A stretch of 64,000 nucleotides of DNA from Xylogone sp. PMI_703 (GCA_021399445.1 JAJTUQ010000002.1:5208001-5272000), one strand, 5' to 3'. Shown: positions 46,472 to 57,752, counted from the first letter of the stretch. The notes: a model not told the origin generated them from the sequence alone. Made by a program: numbers and translations.

Positions 46472-47767
46472 ATGGCACCCCCCTATCGTAGATCATGTCT
46501 TAACTGCGTCAAGTCAAAGAGGAAGTGTGATCTAGCCACGCCAAAATGTCAACGCTGTGATTCTAGACAATTGGACTGTGTCTATGGAGGAGGTGAGGAT
46601 GAAACGAGGAGCCCAGAAAGTTCCGAGAGTACTTCAAATCAGTCGAACTGGAGCGGCGCAACTTATGATGAAGCAATGCACTCTGCTGGTCGGCCTGCTG
46701 TTGATTTGAATACTGCAAGCTCGATTATAGGCTGCAACGACTGGACTGTAGATGATTCCATAATGGCCATGCCAATGAGCCTCGATCCTGGCGTGGAGCT
46801 ACCACCAGTGTCTGGAGATCCCTCATCCTGGTCAAATCTCACTGTTATCAATGATATTGATGAGTTAATTGATACAGAGCGCATAGTGTTTGGCCCTGAA
46901 GATGAGTATGTAATCGCCGGGGAAGCCCATATGGATCGAGTGAGATTTGGAATTGATCTAATGAAGAAGTATCCGAAGATGTTCTGTCAGCAGGCACGCA
47001 CTTCATTCATTCACAAACAGCTATACTCCGAGCATACGCCAATTGTTATTCAGGATGCACTTAGCGCTTGCGCTCTTTACACAACTAAGAACAGACAAAA
47101 TGAAGCATTCGTGTTTGGAGACATTTCTAAAAAAGCAAATGCGCTGGTCAATCGCGTAGTCCCGTTTCACTCTCCGCTGGAGTTGCTGGCTTCCACACAA
47201 GCATTGATCTTATACCAAATCATCAGGTTACTGGATGGAGACATTCGACTAAGAGCAGATGCCGAAGCTTGTGAACATGTTCTCAATTCTTGGAGCGAGC
47301 AACTAGTCGGAAAGATCAGACCGTTAAAGCCCAGAGCGTTGACGAACGATTCATCCGCAGCAGCTCCCAGAATATTAAGCCTATCATGGCGAGACTGGGC
47401 TTTTGAAGAGAGTGTCAGGCGTACTGCTTTGACCTCTTATATGCTGCAAGGGATATACTCGTTTTTCAAAGTAGGCTTTGACACGGTCACTGGAAAGATC
47501 TATAAACTGAGTTTCACAGCGCAAAGTGCCCTCTGGAATGCTCCTTCAGAGTTTTACTGGAAAAAAGCCCGGGATGAAAAGGACCATTTTGAGCTCACAT
47601 TAAATGACTGGGACGTGACAGCCAAAGGAGCATCTCCTGCTGATTTCGATGACCTTGGCGTTCTTATGTATGGTATATACAAAGGAGTTGATGAGGTCAC
47701 TGAGTGGCTTGGAGAAGATTATCTCCGTCGATATGGTCTAGATAAAGAAAGCCTCATGCTCGAATGA
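46472..47767 (+). CDS. Zn2Cys6 transcription factor
   Basis: Single exon of 431 residues. The Zn2Cys6 DNA-binding cluster is at the N-terminus, with Cys at 9, 12, 19, 26, 29 and 36 (CX2CX6CX6CX2CX6C). Basic residues KSKRK in the first loop contact DNA in relatives. A Ser-rich acidic linker follows. The rest carries the loosely conserved helical pattern seen in short fungal Zn2Cys6 regulators, for example ASTQALILYQIIRLLDGDIR and ESVRRTALTSYMLQGIYSFF. Such proteins often control a nearby pathway gene. The closest enzyme gene is the dioxygenase that lies convergent, 415 bp away, so a regulatory link is possible but is only inference. Confidence 0.87.
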   Translation: MAPPYRRSCLNCVKSKRKCDLATPKCQRCDSRQLDCVYGGGEDETRSPESSESTSNQSNWSGATYDEAMHSAGRPAVDLNTASSIIGCNDWTVDDSIMAMPMSLDPGVELPPVSGDPSSWSNLTVINDIDELIDTERIVFGPEDEYVIAGEAHMDRVRFGIDLMKKYPKMFCQQARTSFIHKQLYSEHTPIVIQDALSACALYTTKNRQNEAFVFGDISKKANALVNRVVPFHSPLELLASTQALILYQIIRLLDGDIRLRADAEACEHVLNSWSEQLVGKIRPLKPRALTNDSSAAAPRILSLSWRDWAFEESVRRTALTSYMLQGIYSFFKVGFDTVTGKIYKLSFTAQSALWNAPSEFYWKKARDEKDHFELTLNDWDVTAKGASPADFDDLGVLMYGIYKGVDEVTEWLGEDYLRRYGLDKESLMLE

Positions 47768-48182
47768 ATTTAGTGCCGATTAGAAGGCAAATATTAGCCC
47801 ATGAATCCCAATGGGACGTATTCACAAACTGCATCACATATGGACGGTTTCACATTTGCTTATGTGGCACTGCTTATTCAAGGTGAGCACACAATTCACT
47901 GTCTGAGATAGTAAAATAAATTTCACCAAGGTAAAAACCATGTTCTAATTTATATTCTAGTTTAGATCTCCAAAAAATTTTGTATCCAAAGTCAAAAAGG
48001 GGTATACGCTTTGATACGCAGAAAACGCCGAGTTCCTCATACCAATGAGGCTTAGATACGTAACCATACGCCGAGTTCGTATATTGTCCCTTTGTGGGGA
48101 ACTGTATCGAACGAAAGTCTCCTGAAAAGCCCACACATATACGTCAACAATACCGAATTTTATCCCCTCAGAAAAGGATAGC
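47768..48182. other. Intergenic between convergent genes
   Basis: Shared 3' flanks of the Zn2Cys6 and dioxygenase genes. No other feature. Confidence 0.6.
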
Positions 48183-49307
48183 TTAGTAGAGCTTTCCATC
48201 TGGCCCCATTACACCTTCACCACTAGCTAGATTGCACTGCTTGAAGAGTCTCTTCTCCTCGGGAGCAAAAGCACCAACGACTGTATGCAACACACCCTGG
48301 TTATTGAACAGGACGCAGTCACCCTCCTCCCAGTCATGAGCATACACAAATTTTGGCGCGATAGCAGGTCTCTGGAGACGATACACTAACTCTCTAACTT
48401 CCTTAAGATCATCCATAATCTCTCCGTTGGGCAAGTGGATAGCTCTGATTGCACTAGGATGGATCTGCAATGCCAATTCACCAGACACCGGGTTCTTCCA
48501 GCACATGGGCAAGACCTTGACATCCTTTTCATCAGTAGGCGGGAGATCCGAAAGTGGTATCTCAAGTCCGTTGGAGACCATGCCTAGACCTGTGGGTCTG
48601 GAGCGTGCACCAGACATCCAGATGTAGGGATGGGGCGCGTACTCGATCTTTGCTTTTCGCACAAATGCCTTATCTTCTTCGCTCAAAAGACTGTACATGT
48701 TCTGGCCAGAGACGAAAGCCGTTGTGCCAAGAGGCACATCAAGTTCATCCCCAGTCCCATCGTCGTACCGGACGGTTTGTCGACGACCTCTGGGAACTTG
48801 GACTGCCAGAAGGCTAGTCACTTTCGGCGGATTGAGTTTGTAGAGAGCAGCATCAATATGCCAACGATAGAACCTCGTGAACTGCAAATCATCTTCCTCG
48901 GGGATGTGACTCTCATGGAAAGTCTTATGATGAGGATGAACAAGGGTGATGTTCTTCAATCCCTCGTATTCCTCATGAAACCCGTTCCCAATAACTTGCA
49001 CCTGGGGCTGATGCGGGATGGTCTTCAGGTCCGGGTGGAGGACAGATCTCTTTTGATCGAGCGTCTTGCCGTGGCCGTAGCTGTCTGCAATGGGATCAAA
49101 GCGACGAGTCAGTTCGTACTGCGCTTTTGGCGAGATGTGACCTTGATTCTTGATGACTACGACGTGCGAACGGTAGAGTGCATCACGAATAATGGCAAAT
49201 TCTCCATCCGTGAGATTCTCGATATCCACATTGGTGATCTCAGCACCGAAATCCACAGCTGAAGTTGGGGGAACGGATAGAGGGCTGACGAGGACTTTGA
49301 CGGCCAT
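48183..49307 (-). CDS. xanA: Fe(II)/2-oxoglutarate dioxygenase of the TauD fold, xanthine dioxygenase-like
   Basis: Single exon of 374 residues. The iron-binding facial triad is visible as H150 and D152 in RWHIDAALY and H341 in QGVLHTVVGAF, with Arg353 just after as the likely 2-oxoglutarate anchor. The arrangement FYRWHIDAALY...NPPKVTSL, then YDDGTGDELDVPLGTTAFVS and APHPYIWM, resembles Aspergillus XanA, which hydroxylates xanthine to uric acid without the molybdenum enzyme. I recall these blocks from the family and could not run an alignment, so the substrate is probable rather than certain. Taurine/sulfonate dioxygenase is the main alternative. It would act in the cytosol in purine nitrogen use. 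Confidence 0.75.
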   Translation of the reverse strand: MAVKVLVSPLSVPPTSAVDFGAEITNVDIENLTDGEFAIIRDALYRSHVVVIKNQGHISPKAQYELTRRFDPIADSYGHGKTLDQKRSVLHPDLKTIPHQPQVQVIGNGFHEEYEGLKNITLVHPHHKTFHESHIPEEDDLQFTRFYRWHIDAALYKLNPPKVTSLLAVQVPRGRRQTVRYDDGTGDELDVPLGTTAFVSGQNMYSLLSEEDKAFVRKAKIEYAPHPYIWMSGARSRPTGLGMVSNGLEIPLSDLPPTDEKDVKVLPMCWKNPVSGELALQIHPSAIRAIHLPNGEIMDDLKEVRELVYRLQRPAIAPKFVYAHDWEEGDCVLFNNQGVLHTVVGAFAPEEKRLFKQCNLASGEGVMGPDGKLY

Positions 49308-50117
49308 TATAACCCAGGTGTGGCGAATTAGTGTTTTAGAGCCCGTCGGAGAGTTGCGTCGAAAACAGTTGTTGCTGTACAGAAGAAAATAGAAATATCA
49401 AAGGAAACACCCAGCTTTATATAATTTGATATTTCTTATCTAAGATATCTGTGATAACCGTTATTATTTTATGTATTTGAAGAAATAATTATATTGTAGG
49501 TTTTTTGCCGCCGCTGTCCGACGGAGCCCCATAAAAAGAGGTTCTAGTTCACGGGGCTCGCCGGTTGGAGGTGGCGGAAGTCCCCAGTACAATCACATGA
49601 TTTATAAACGGAACCATAATTTCTAGAGATTTTTTAGTTGTTCCTTCTGTTTCTCAGGAAAACAAAGAAACGCGAAAAGTTTGGTTTGGTTCTGGCTCAA
49701 CGATGTATTTTACATAGATTATAATTTCTGGTGGGATATCAGGATGTCATTCGCTATATGAAATAAAATACAAGAGTCATGCATGAGGTCTTGTTAAAGT
49801 AAGCTTCATGGTACAACTTCGAACTCATACGGCACTTATAATCTTCTATCCAAGAATATAATTATCTTCCTCCATATAAAATCCGTGTATCAGTAATGAC
49901 GATGATTATTACAGAACCTTGAGAACGCATGATGCCACCGCCCCAGGGGTCAAAGCTTCCCACTAGCCGCACCCCGCTTCGCTTGGCACGCGCGTCAATT
50001 GACAGGGGGTGACCAAAAGAGAGTGAGGTGTTCTCAAATCGAGAGCGAGAGAGCTCTAAGAAAGTTTATTCGAACCAGACGACGCCGTGTCCCCAAACGA
50101 AATCTTCTCTCCAAACA
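49308..50117. other. Intergenic
   Basis: Divergent promoters of the dioxygenase and the oligosaccharyltransferase gene. A 7-bp inverted repeat (GAGCCCC/GGGGCTC) occurs near 49525-49560. Nothing else. Confidence 0.55.
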
Positions 50118-51242
50118 ATGCGTTTCCTAAGCTCGCTGATTCCGTCCTTGGTCCTGCTTGGAGCTGCTGGAGTGGCCCAGGCAGCTTCAGCATGGACTTT
50201 TGACGAGGCCACCGTTTCAGTGCAGTCGAAGGGTGGTGCTGGGAATGGATTCAAGGAGAAGTAAGTGGTGCTCCTCCAATTTCTGCCACTTCATGAATGC
50301 GAGGCTTGATGCATTCGATGTCATTATGGATTGGAAATTGCGCATTGGGGGCGGATGCTAATGTCAATTGTGTTGCAGGCTCTCTCCAAAAACCCCTCTT
50401 GCGACTGCGGTATCTCTCGGTGCGACGGATTCATTGAGAATTATCTTGACGGCCAAAGATGGAAGCAATGCAGCACGACCGCACCAGGCATATCTCCTGC
50501 TCAAAGATCCTGAAACTGGGTTGGAGACTACGTTCCCATTTTCAGTGAAAGAGACGGGAAAGGCAAAGGTCGAAGTTGTAGGTGATACTCTTTCATGTGT
50601 GACTTTCCACTGGTGCATGGCGTATTGACCGGAATATTTCAAAAGGCACAGAAGGATCTTCCTATCCAACTCGCAGTTGCATCAAAACCACTTGAAGCTA
50701 CTCTTATTCTCGCTTCCTTTGGCTCCTCAACACCATTCGGAAAGCGAGTGTTCGATCTCGATGTGAAGACTGACCCGGCCCTCGCACCAAAGGCATTAGA
50801 GAAGCCATTGAGATACGGAAAACGGCCAGAGATCCACCATATCTTCCGACCGGATCCAAAGAACCCGCCAAAGGTCATCTCGCTCTTCTTTGCCCTGGCT
50901 GTGATTGGCACGTTGCCTATACTTCTCGGAACTGTACGTATTCAGATTACACACATGAAGTTCTTTCAAAGGATACCTGGTGGTGCTAACTATTAAGTTT
51001 AGTGGGCATATCTTGGAGCCAATCTATCTCATGCCACGAAAGCCATGGGCGCCGCACCAATCTCGCACAGCCTATTCTTTGGTTCCATCGTGTCTATGGA
51101 GTTTGTCTTCTTCCTCTACTACTCAACTTGGAACTTGTTCCAGACCTTGCCTGTTGCAGGTGTGATTGGCCTGGTTGCATATATCTCGGGAAGCAAGGCA
51201 CTATCGGAGGTTCAAAGCCGACGTTTGGCAGGCGAGCGATAA
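50118..51242 (+). CDS. SWP1: Oligosaccharyltransferase subunit Swp1/ribophorin II
   Basis: Four exons: 50118-50260, 50379-50577, 50646-50933 and 51003-51242 (289 residues). All introns are GT-AG and keep the frame. A signal peptide covers ~1-22 (LSSLIPSLVLLGAAGVAQA). The lumenal part has the ribophorin II-type beta domain ending KPLEATLILASFGSSTP. A conserved RPDPKNPPK precedes three membrane helices at the C-terminus (ISLFFALAVIGTLPILLGT, FFGSIVSMEFVFFLYYSTW and LPVAGVIGLVAYISG). The end KALSEVQSRRLAGER is typical of fungal Swp1 homologues. It is a non-catalytic subunit of the ER complex that transfers the lipid-linked glycan to Asn of nascent proteins. The family match is strong at the C-terminus. 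Confidence 0.92.
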
Positions 51243-52339
51243 GCTGTAGAACTTTGTAGAACTTTTGGCTAGGAGGAAGCTTGGGGTGTGGGAACACCGG
51301 CCTATAAAAAGCGGGTTGCAGGATTCATGTGTACAAGATGAACAAATTAGAACATGGACGGTAAGAGCATAATCCAAAGGCGTTTAAAAAGAAAATACAA
51401 TATATCCTTGGCAATAAGGAAGAAGCCTCATGATCCTGTAGACTATGATTAGCCCTCGTAGATACAGCCGCTGAAGCCGACTTGCTTGTGATGGGCAGCT
51501 CTGCGAATCATGTGATTGAGCTCAGTTCAGCTGACAATGCAGTAACGTACCGTTCTTGCCTGGAGATTGCGGCAGCAAAAAAGCAATAAGAGGATGTCGA
51601 GGCCGGGGCGCCGTCCGATTCGCCGAACGGGAAGGGATGCGGGTAAAGTCCCGCAGATCCCTCTTTATCGTTATCTCCCACGCTTGCCCAATAGACAGGA
51701 CCCGTGCACGCAGTGCTAGCAACATCAAACAAAGCCCCGACGACCCTGGGAGAGCTGGCCCGGCCCTTAATCCTCCAAGGCGAGATGCATGGAAAACGAC
51801 AAAAGAGAAATCTCGGGTTCTCCTTGGCTCACATGCTCGTTACACCCGTTATCTCTTCTATCTGTCGCTTATGCAGAGACTGCAGGGGCAGCTTCGCATC
51901 ATCTCTCCAAGGGCCAGGTTGAAGGCGTAATCAACCAGCAGAGTTGTGTGAGTGTGAGGAGGCTGTTTGGTGTGTTTTGCGTGTCTTGTGTGTTTTGTGT
52001 GTGTATGTATGTGTGGCCCACTTTCTCCCGTCCTGCCGTATTGCTCTCCCAACACATGGAGCTAGGCCGGAGGGAGCGTGTGAGAGTCACGGATAAATAA
52101 GAGAGATAAACCTTTCCAGCAAACCCTGATGGCTCTGCCCACGAGCTTTCCCTTTCTCCTCCAGACCTCCATCCTCTCCAGATCAGCAAGATGCTGCACG
52201 ATTCGCCACAGCTCTTGAATGAGCTCTAGCATCCCGTTGTGCAACGTAGATACTCCCTTCAATCCACCTAACCTGCCTCCATCCTCTGCCCTCTCAAACT
52301 CTCTTCCTACGGTAATCATGGTCGGCGCGTCACACTAGC
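51243..52339. other. Intergenic
   Basis: Contains a GT-rich low-complexity stretch at 51945-52015. No gene is supported. Confidence 0.6.
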
Positions 52340-54763
52340 ATGATGGCTGATATACCAATTCCATTGGTACAATCTGCAGCCTCACTGGAGCAACAGCCTT
52401 CATCCACGCCTGCCGTCACCCTTCGTGCTGAGCCCGGGAAGCCACGGATGTACTCGGAGGACGATTGGGAGGCGCAACGCTCGGTAATCAAGCAGCTATA
52501 TGATGTTGAAAACAGGCCGCTCAAGGAGGTGGTTGATATTCTCGGCCGCACTCGGAGCTTTTTTGCTACGTATGACCACGTCTCTCCGAGTGCTTTTTAA
52601 TTGTTTATTCTTGATTTTATCATTTTACATGACAAATATTCCCCGACAGTTATTTGATTTAGTTTTGTCTAGCTGATGTCGATGGCTGATATGTGATGAT
52701 GTGGACCTTCTGACCAATGTTATTCTTCTACTAGTGAGAGGCAGTATAAGCGCCGGATAAGCAAATGGGGCCTTGATAAGAATGTCAAGAAATCTGAGAT
52801 GCAAGCGATTGTGCGAAAGCAACAAACACGGATAGGTGAAGATAAAGAGAGTGCATTCCGAGTTCGAGGTCGTGAGGTGGAGCCTTTGAAGATTCAGAGG
52901 TGGATGAGACAGCATGGAGATGGAGACGGAGACGTACTCAGTCGCTCACCTTCGAGTTCGAGACCAGGTACGTTTTTGTTTTCTGACGCTTTGCTCCGTT
53001 TTTGTATACATATTATCTCCTCCAGATATTGATATAATGTTGATGAATTGTCGAATGAAGCAACTCCCTCCGATATCTCGTGCTATACACCTAAGCGTGC
53101 TGGTTCAGATACACCCCTCCCGAGCTTCAATAGCAATGTGGAGGAGTTTGCTTTGAACCAGCAATCGACGCCACTTTCTCTTCCTAACAATTCTCCAACT
53201 CGTTATGATAGCACCGACTTCTCACCTGGCACTGTGACATCCCCATTACCGTCCCCTGTGCACCCGTCACCAAGACATACTGATCAAACTTCTATTAATG
53301 GGTATTTCGGCTCTCCGCAAATGAAGATGGAGCCTGAACTTCATTCTCCTCGATCGTCATGGCCGACCCCTGTTCAGTCAGAGCTGACTCCTCCCGATGA
53401 AATTGACAAGATCATTTGGCAAGACCAGCTGGAGGCCTCAAAATTATCACCTTCAAATAGCCATATCCAGTTATATCAACCGCGATCTGCAACTCAAATT
53501 GTAACTAAGGATGACTTGGGTGGAGTACCTTCTAAGATGGCACCCCCTCGGCAATCTAGATATAAAGAGAAAGAGGAGATAGAATATCGGCGGAGATTAC
53601 CAGAGCTCGAGCGTATTTATGGAATTGACCATCCTGCGGCGATAGATACTCTGGGCCGCTTAGCAACCATCGTTGCACAACAAGGCAGATACGAAGAGGC
53701 GCTTCCTCTTCTCCGTCAGGTAGCACGCACGTGTCAAAGAGTATACGGACGAAGTGATAGGAGAACTTTCGAAGCGCTTACTGATATGGTGATCCTCTTC
53801 AAAGTCCAAGGTAAACTTTCCAGTGCAGAAGCACTCGGCCGATCCGTTTTAGCAGAAGCAACTACACACCTTGGACCTGAGGATCCGATTACCATGTTGC
53901 TAGCCACTAATATTGCGAGCGTACTGACAGATATGTGCAAATTCGATGAGGCAGAGGATATGCAATGGGATCTCATGCATAGACAGATTCTCTCCCTGGG
54001 ACTGGAGCACCGGACGACAGTCATAACAATGAGGACCCTGGCTGCGACGTTGATGAAACTTGGGAAAACGGAAGAATGCACAAAGTTATGTTTAATCCTA
54101 TCACCAGTTGTGGAAAAAGGGACGAGCCTTGACCAGTGTGAGGTGTTGAATACGAAGGATCAACTAGCCTGTGTCTTCGGGCATATACGGAGATATCAGG
54201 AAGCTGAAGTTTTGCAGCGTGAGGTCTTCAAGCAGCGGAAACTTTTGCAAGGAATGGAACATCCTGCAACGCTATGCACGCTGGCAAACCTGGCAGAGAC
54301 CTTGCGTCAGCAGAATAAACTGGATGAGAGTAGATCAACACGCCAAGAGGTGCTTAAAGGACAGACAGAAATTTTAGGGCCGGATCATCCAGAAACCCTC
54401 ATGAGCTTAGCCAGCTTAGCAAGAACCCTTCTAGACTTGGGAAACTTTGACGAGGCCAAAGAGCTAGCAATCAAAGCCTTGAAAGGCCAAGAGGCAACCT
54501 TAGGGCCAGAGCACTATCATAGTATGATGTCTTGTTCTCTGCTTGCTAAGTGTTTAGACCTTCAGAACAGCTTTGTTGAAGCATTCCCTTTATATCAGCG
54601 GGTATTGAGCGGGCTATCAAAAATGAAGGGAGAAAAGAGTCCAGAAGTTCAAGAAATCTCGGCATGGTACCTATCCATGCTGGGGAAGATGAATCAGGAC
54701 GGAATGAGAAGAATGGAGATGACACTGAGTAGAACTCAGATGGGAGATACTAAGAGATTATGA
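52340..54763 (+). CDS. Clr5-domain protein with tetratricopeptide repeats
   Basis: Exons 52340-52569, 52735-52967 and probably 53061-54763 (721 residues). The N-terminal Clr5 domain reads SEDDWEAQRSVIKQLYD, then EVVDIL, RSFFAT, and across the intron ERQYKRRISKWGLDKN. This domain is found at the start of many fungal proteins and in the fission-yeast silencing factor Clr5. A Ser/Pro/Thr-rich linker follows. From about residue 330, kinesin-light-chain-type TPRs of ~42 residues repeat, with GRYEEALPLLRQV, GKLSSAEALGRSVL, FDEAEDMQWDL, RYQEAEVLQREVF, NKLDESRSTRQEVL and FDEAKELAIKAL. The second intron's acceptor is uncertain: the better CCAG at 53025 breaks the frame, while a weak AAG at 53060 keeps it. 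It may act as a scaffold, but its role is unknown. Confidence 0.82.
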
Positions 54764-55179
54764 CATCAGTAGTCCTCATGACAGAAACGAAAGTGAAACC
54801 CAAAGGACTCTTACAATTTGGGAATACCAAAGTACTGAATGGCGTCAGTATTGATAGTTGAATGACTGGAACCCGCAATATGTTTAAGGCGGTTGGGCGG
54901 CTGGAGTGTGAGGCGTATCAGTAGAACATCACGGGAGTTACGGCCAATCCGGCAGATTTATACCCAGATTTTAGAACACGTTTTGGGGCGGAAGATTTGA
55001 TTTTGGGGCGGAAGATTTGAATATAGACCTTTTGGATGTAATTGCCTTTTAGGGAATGTTTCTGGGCGCAATTTTAAATCCCGCAATTCTAGTATATGTA
55101 GTTAAGCAGAACATTTAGGTTAGAGTCTTGATGTACTTTTCATGTCCAGACATAGTATTTCCATTTTGTATCAAGCGTT
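54764..55179. other. Intergenic between convergent genes
   Basis: 3' flanks of the TPR and NudC genes. It includes the 20-bp tandem duplication listed separately. Confidence 0.6.
54981..55020. repeat. Perfect 20-bp tandem duplication
   Basis: The 20-mer beginning TTTTGGGGCGGAAG occurs twice head to tail with no mismatch, in the 3' flank of the TPR gene. Two units only; probably a recent slippage or repair event. Confidence 0.95.
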
Positions 55180-56066
55180 TTAATTTATCTTGGCATTAGA
55201 GAAATCGAGCTCTGGATGATCTGCCAGTTGTTCCATGTCAGTAATAGTCTGTGATGGGCTGGTTCAAGACGTTCGATTGAGAAAGGGGTGAGAACCACGT
55301 ACCCTGCTTGAACTTAGCAAGTATATCCATCTTCTTTTGCTCATCACTCGTCGGCTTCCCCATTTCCTTTTGTCGTTGATCATACATCATCTTCTCAACC
55401 ATACTCCTAGTCTCACCATCTAGGTCGCTGAGTTTGCTGTTCTCAGGGGTGATCTTCGTGACATCAATCTTTGGTGCTGTCGTAATAACATGGGCCCACC
55501 ATTCCATTTTATTGACTTTGTCAAGATGGATTTCGATAACCTTGGAGCCAGACGGTGCGCTCGTTAAAGTCCAAGATGATTCATCAACAAGAACAGAATG
55601 TGGTAGGTCACCCTGCTCCGTGGTCAGAATGGAGACAATAACGGCAAGCAAAACGAGTCACTTGAGATATGATTACATTTATAATAGGATCCTGGCCTTT
55701 TATTCCAACGAGAAGTTTGTTCTTCTTAATGTCGACATTTAAATCCCTTCCCTTGAGGTTTCCTGGTACCTCGAGAGTAATATCGAGATCACCAATAGTC
55801 TGAGTCCATTTATATGGAAGTGCAGCTTGCTCTGCTAACTCCTTCGCACGAGCTGCTGTTTCTTCTTCCGGTGTCAACTCTGTGGTTACTTATAGTTAGT
55901 TTGAAGCCCGTCTGCATAGAATTGATTCGATAGCATTCCAGGAATACTACCAAAGAATGCATTTTAACGAAAGTTAAAGAATAGGGTCCCAAATTTGCAA
56001 AGATTATACTTTCGCAAAAAAATTTTATCTGATAAGAAACTTCACTAGCTTACCTTTATCGGCCAT
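55180..56066 (-). CDS. nudC: NudC nuclear-migration protein (CS/p23 domain)
   Basis: Four exons on the minus strand: 56066-56054 (13 nt, MADK plus one base), 55879-55677, 55612-55303 and 55220-55180; 188 residues. All junctions are GT-AG and in frame. A short helical start ([19 protein letters not shown]) leads into a CS domain with [48 protein letters not shown] and [17 protein letters not shown]. After this comes the NudC tail [20 protein letters not shown], ending [12 protein letters not shown]. NudC works as a co-chaperone with Hsp90 and LIS1/NudF in dynein-dependent nuclear movement along hyphae. Length fits fungal NudC, which lacks the animal N-terminal extension. It shares a 198-bp divergent promoter region with Tfb3. 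Confidence 0.93.
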
Positions 56067-56264
56067 TTTGCAAAATAATTAGAGTTTTAGAACGAAAAAT
56101 TTGTAAGATGAGGATGAGCTTCGACGAGGCTCTGGAAGCTGTCCTACTAGCGCCGATCGATTAGCTAATATGACACAGCCTTGTCAGTCCATAACTTAAT
56201 CCGCCCGCTACATAAGAGATCCAAGCTTCAGCCTCTCCTACTTGGAACAATAAGGACCCTGAAA

Positions 56265-57380
56265 ATGCGCGACTCAAGCAGGGCGGCGCCCAGCGTCACC
56301 AGCTTCTCCAGCAATGGAATCAATCCCTCTGAAGACATATGCCCTGTGTGCAAATCTAACAGATATCTGAATCCGTCGTTGCAGTTCCTTATTAATCCAG
56401 AATGTTACCATAAGATGTGTTCGACATGCGTCGATCGCATCTTCAGTTCGGGTCCCGCATCATGCCCTGTGCCTTATTGTGGGAAGACATTGAGGAAGAG
56501 AGGATTCCATAAAGCTTTCTTTGGAGATCTACAGGTGGAGAGGGAGGTTGATATTAGAAAGAGAGTTGGTGAGGTATTCAATAGGCGGCAGGATGAGTTC
56601 GAGACATTATTGGATTGGAATAATTACCTGGAAGAGGTGGAAACTCTAGTGTTTGATCTTGTGGAAGGCACCAGAGAAGATAAGGCTCGAGCGGAGGAAA
56701 AGCTGAGGCAGTACCGTGAGGGTAACAAGGGCGAAATCGAAGAGAATAAGAGACTGGGACAAGAAGAAGCGGAGATGATACGACTGAAAGAGAAGGCCGA
56801 GCAAGATGCTGTTAGACAAAGAAGATTACAGGAGCTCAAAGAAGAAGAGGAAGAGAAGATGGATCTTGAGAGATCTCGGAGAGCGGCCTTGGAGCAGATG
56901 GCTAATTCCAATGAAGATGCCAACAAGATTGCGAAGCAGCTCTCCCGAGTTATACTGAAAAAGACATCCGGAAGACGGAACGTTATGGATAATAAGCCGA
57001 CAGAGAGTACCACTGCACCATCACTTACAATTAGAGGACTTAAGAAGAAGGTTGCGCCTATGCCCGAGAAGCCATACGATCCCTTCGGCGGATTGGATCT
57101 CACCCCAACTCGATATACGTTGCAGGGTGACTATGATAACGAGTGGTTAGAGACAGCAAAGGCGGATATCCGTCATATGGCTGGTGGCTATAGTCTCCAA
57201 GAGTATTATGCGCGCACAATGTTCGAGGCTTTCTCTGGGCTTGGTGTATTCGTTGAGGATGAGACGGCCAATAGACCTCAACCTTCAATGCATCCCATGA
57301 CTGCAGCGCAACCAGCTCTTGAGGCTGCCGCAAACAAAGTCAAGCTTGAACAGAAAATTGATTCAGATGATATATTTTAA
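56265..57380 (+). CDS. TFB3: TFIIH core/CAK subunit Tfb3 (MAT1)
   Basis: Single exon of 371 residues from the first ATG (GAAAATGCGC). A RING finger occupies ~26-72, with C26, C29, C47, H49, C52, C55, C67 and C72 as ligands, including HKMCSTCVDRIF and the GKTLRKRGF extension typical of MAT1. A conserved block follows, VEREVDIRKRVGEVFNRRQD, then LLDWNNYLEEVETLVFDL. A long Glu/Lys/Arg coiled coil covers ~160-245. The C-terminal part has KPYDPFGGL and the helical ADIRHMAGGYSLQEYYARTM. The protein bridges the Cdk7-cyclin H kinase to the XPD helicase in TFIIH, acting in transcription start and nucleotide excision repair. No introns are seen. Identification is firm. Confidence 0.94.
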   Translation: MRDSSRAAPSVTSFSSNGINPSEDICPVCKSNRYLNPSLQFLINPECYHKMCSTCVDRIFSSGPASCPVPYCGKTLRKRGFHKAFFGDLQVEREVDIRKRVGEVFNRRQDEFETLLDWNNYLEEVETLVFDLVEGTREDKARAEEKLRQYREGNKGEIEENKRLGQEEAEMIRLKEKAEQDAVRQRRLQELKEEEEEKMDLERSRRAALEQMANSNEDANKIAKQLSRVILKKTSGRRNVMDNKPTESTTAPSLTIRGLKKKVAPMPEKPYDPFGGLDLTPTRYTLQGDYDNEWLETAKADIRHMAGGYSLQEYYARTMFEAFSGLGVFVEDETANRPQPSMHPMTAAQPALEAAANKVKLEQKIDSDDIF

Positions 57381-57752
57381 ATGCATGAATTAGGGGGTAC
57401 ATGTAAATCTAGGTCTTCCGGAAAGCTATTTTTGGGAGTATTCTACATTAAATGGGGAGTTTAGGCGTTAAAATGAACTGGGGTTTTGAAGGCGGCATCT
57501 TCAGAATTGGCCAAAATGCTATTCAAGGAAAGGGATATAGAAGCTGGAAAGGCATAAATCTTATATCTTTATTAGATGTATTAATAAAAGACTAAACACC
57601 CCTCATCTATTCGAAGGGTGATGTAATAAATTATTACACTTTTTAAAGCCTTTCTTGGATCGTCGTAGCCAACAAAACTCGTAACGCCATGCTCAAAAAG
57701 GGCCAAGCAGTACCAAATATCCAGACCATCTTCTACTATTATACTACTCTCG
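57381..57752. other. Intergenic between convergent genes
   Basis: 3' flanks of Tfb3 and the AP180-like gene. AT-rich, nothing else seen. Confidence 0.6.

Noticed and set aside
49520..49565. GAGCCCC/GGGGCTC inverted repeat as a terminator or RNA
   Set aside because: The 7-bp stem has a loop of ~25 bases, no U-run, and a eukaryotic context; not meaningful alone.
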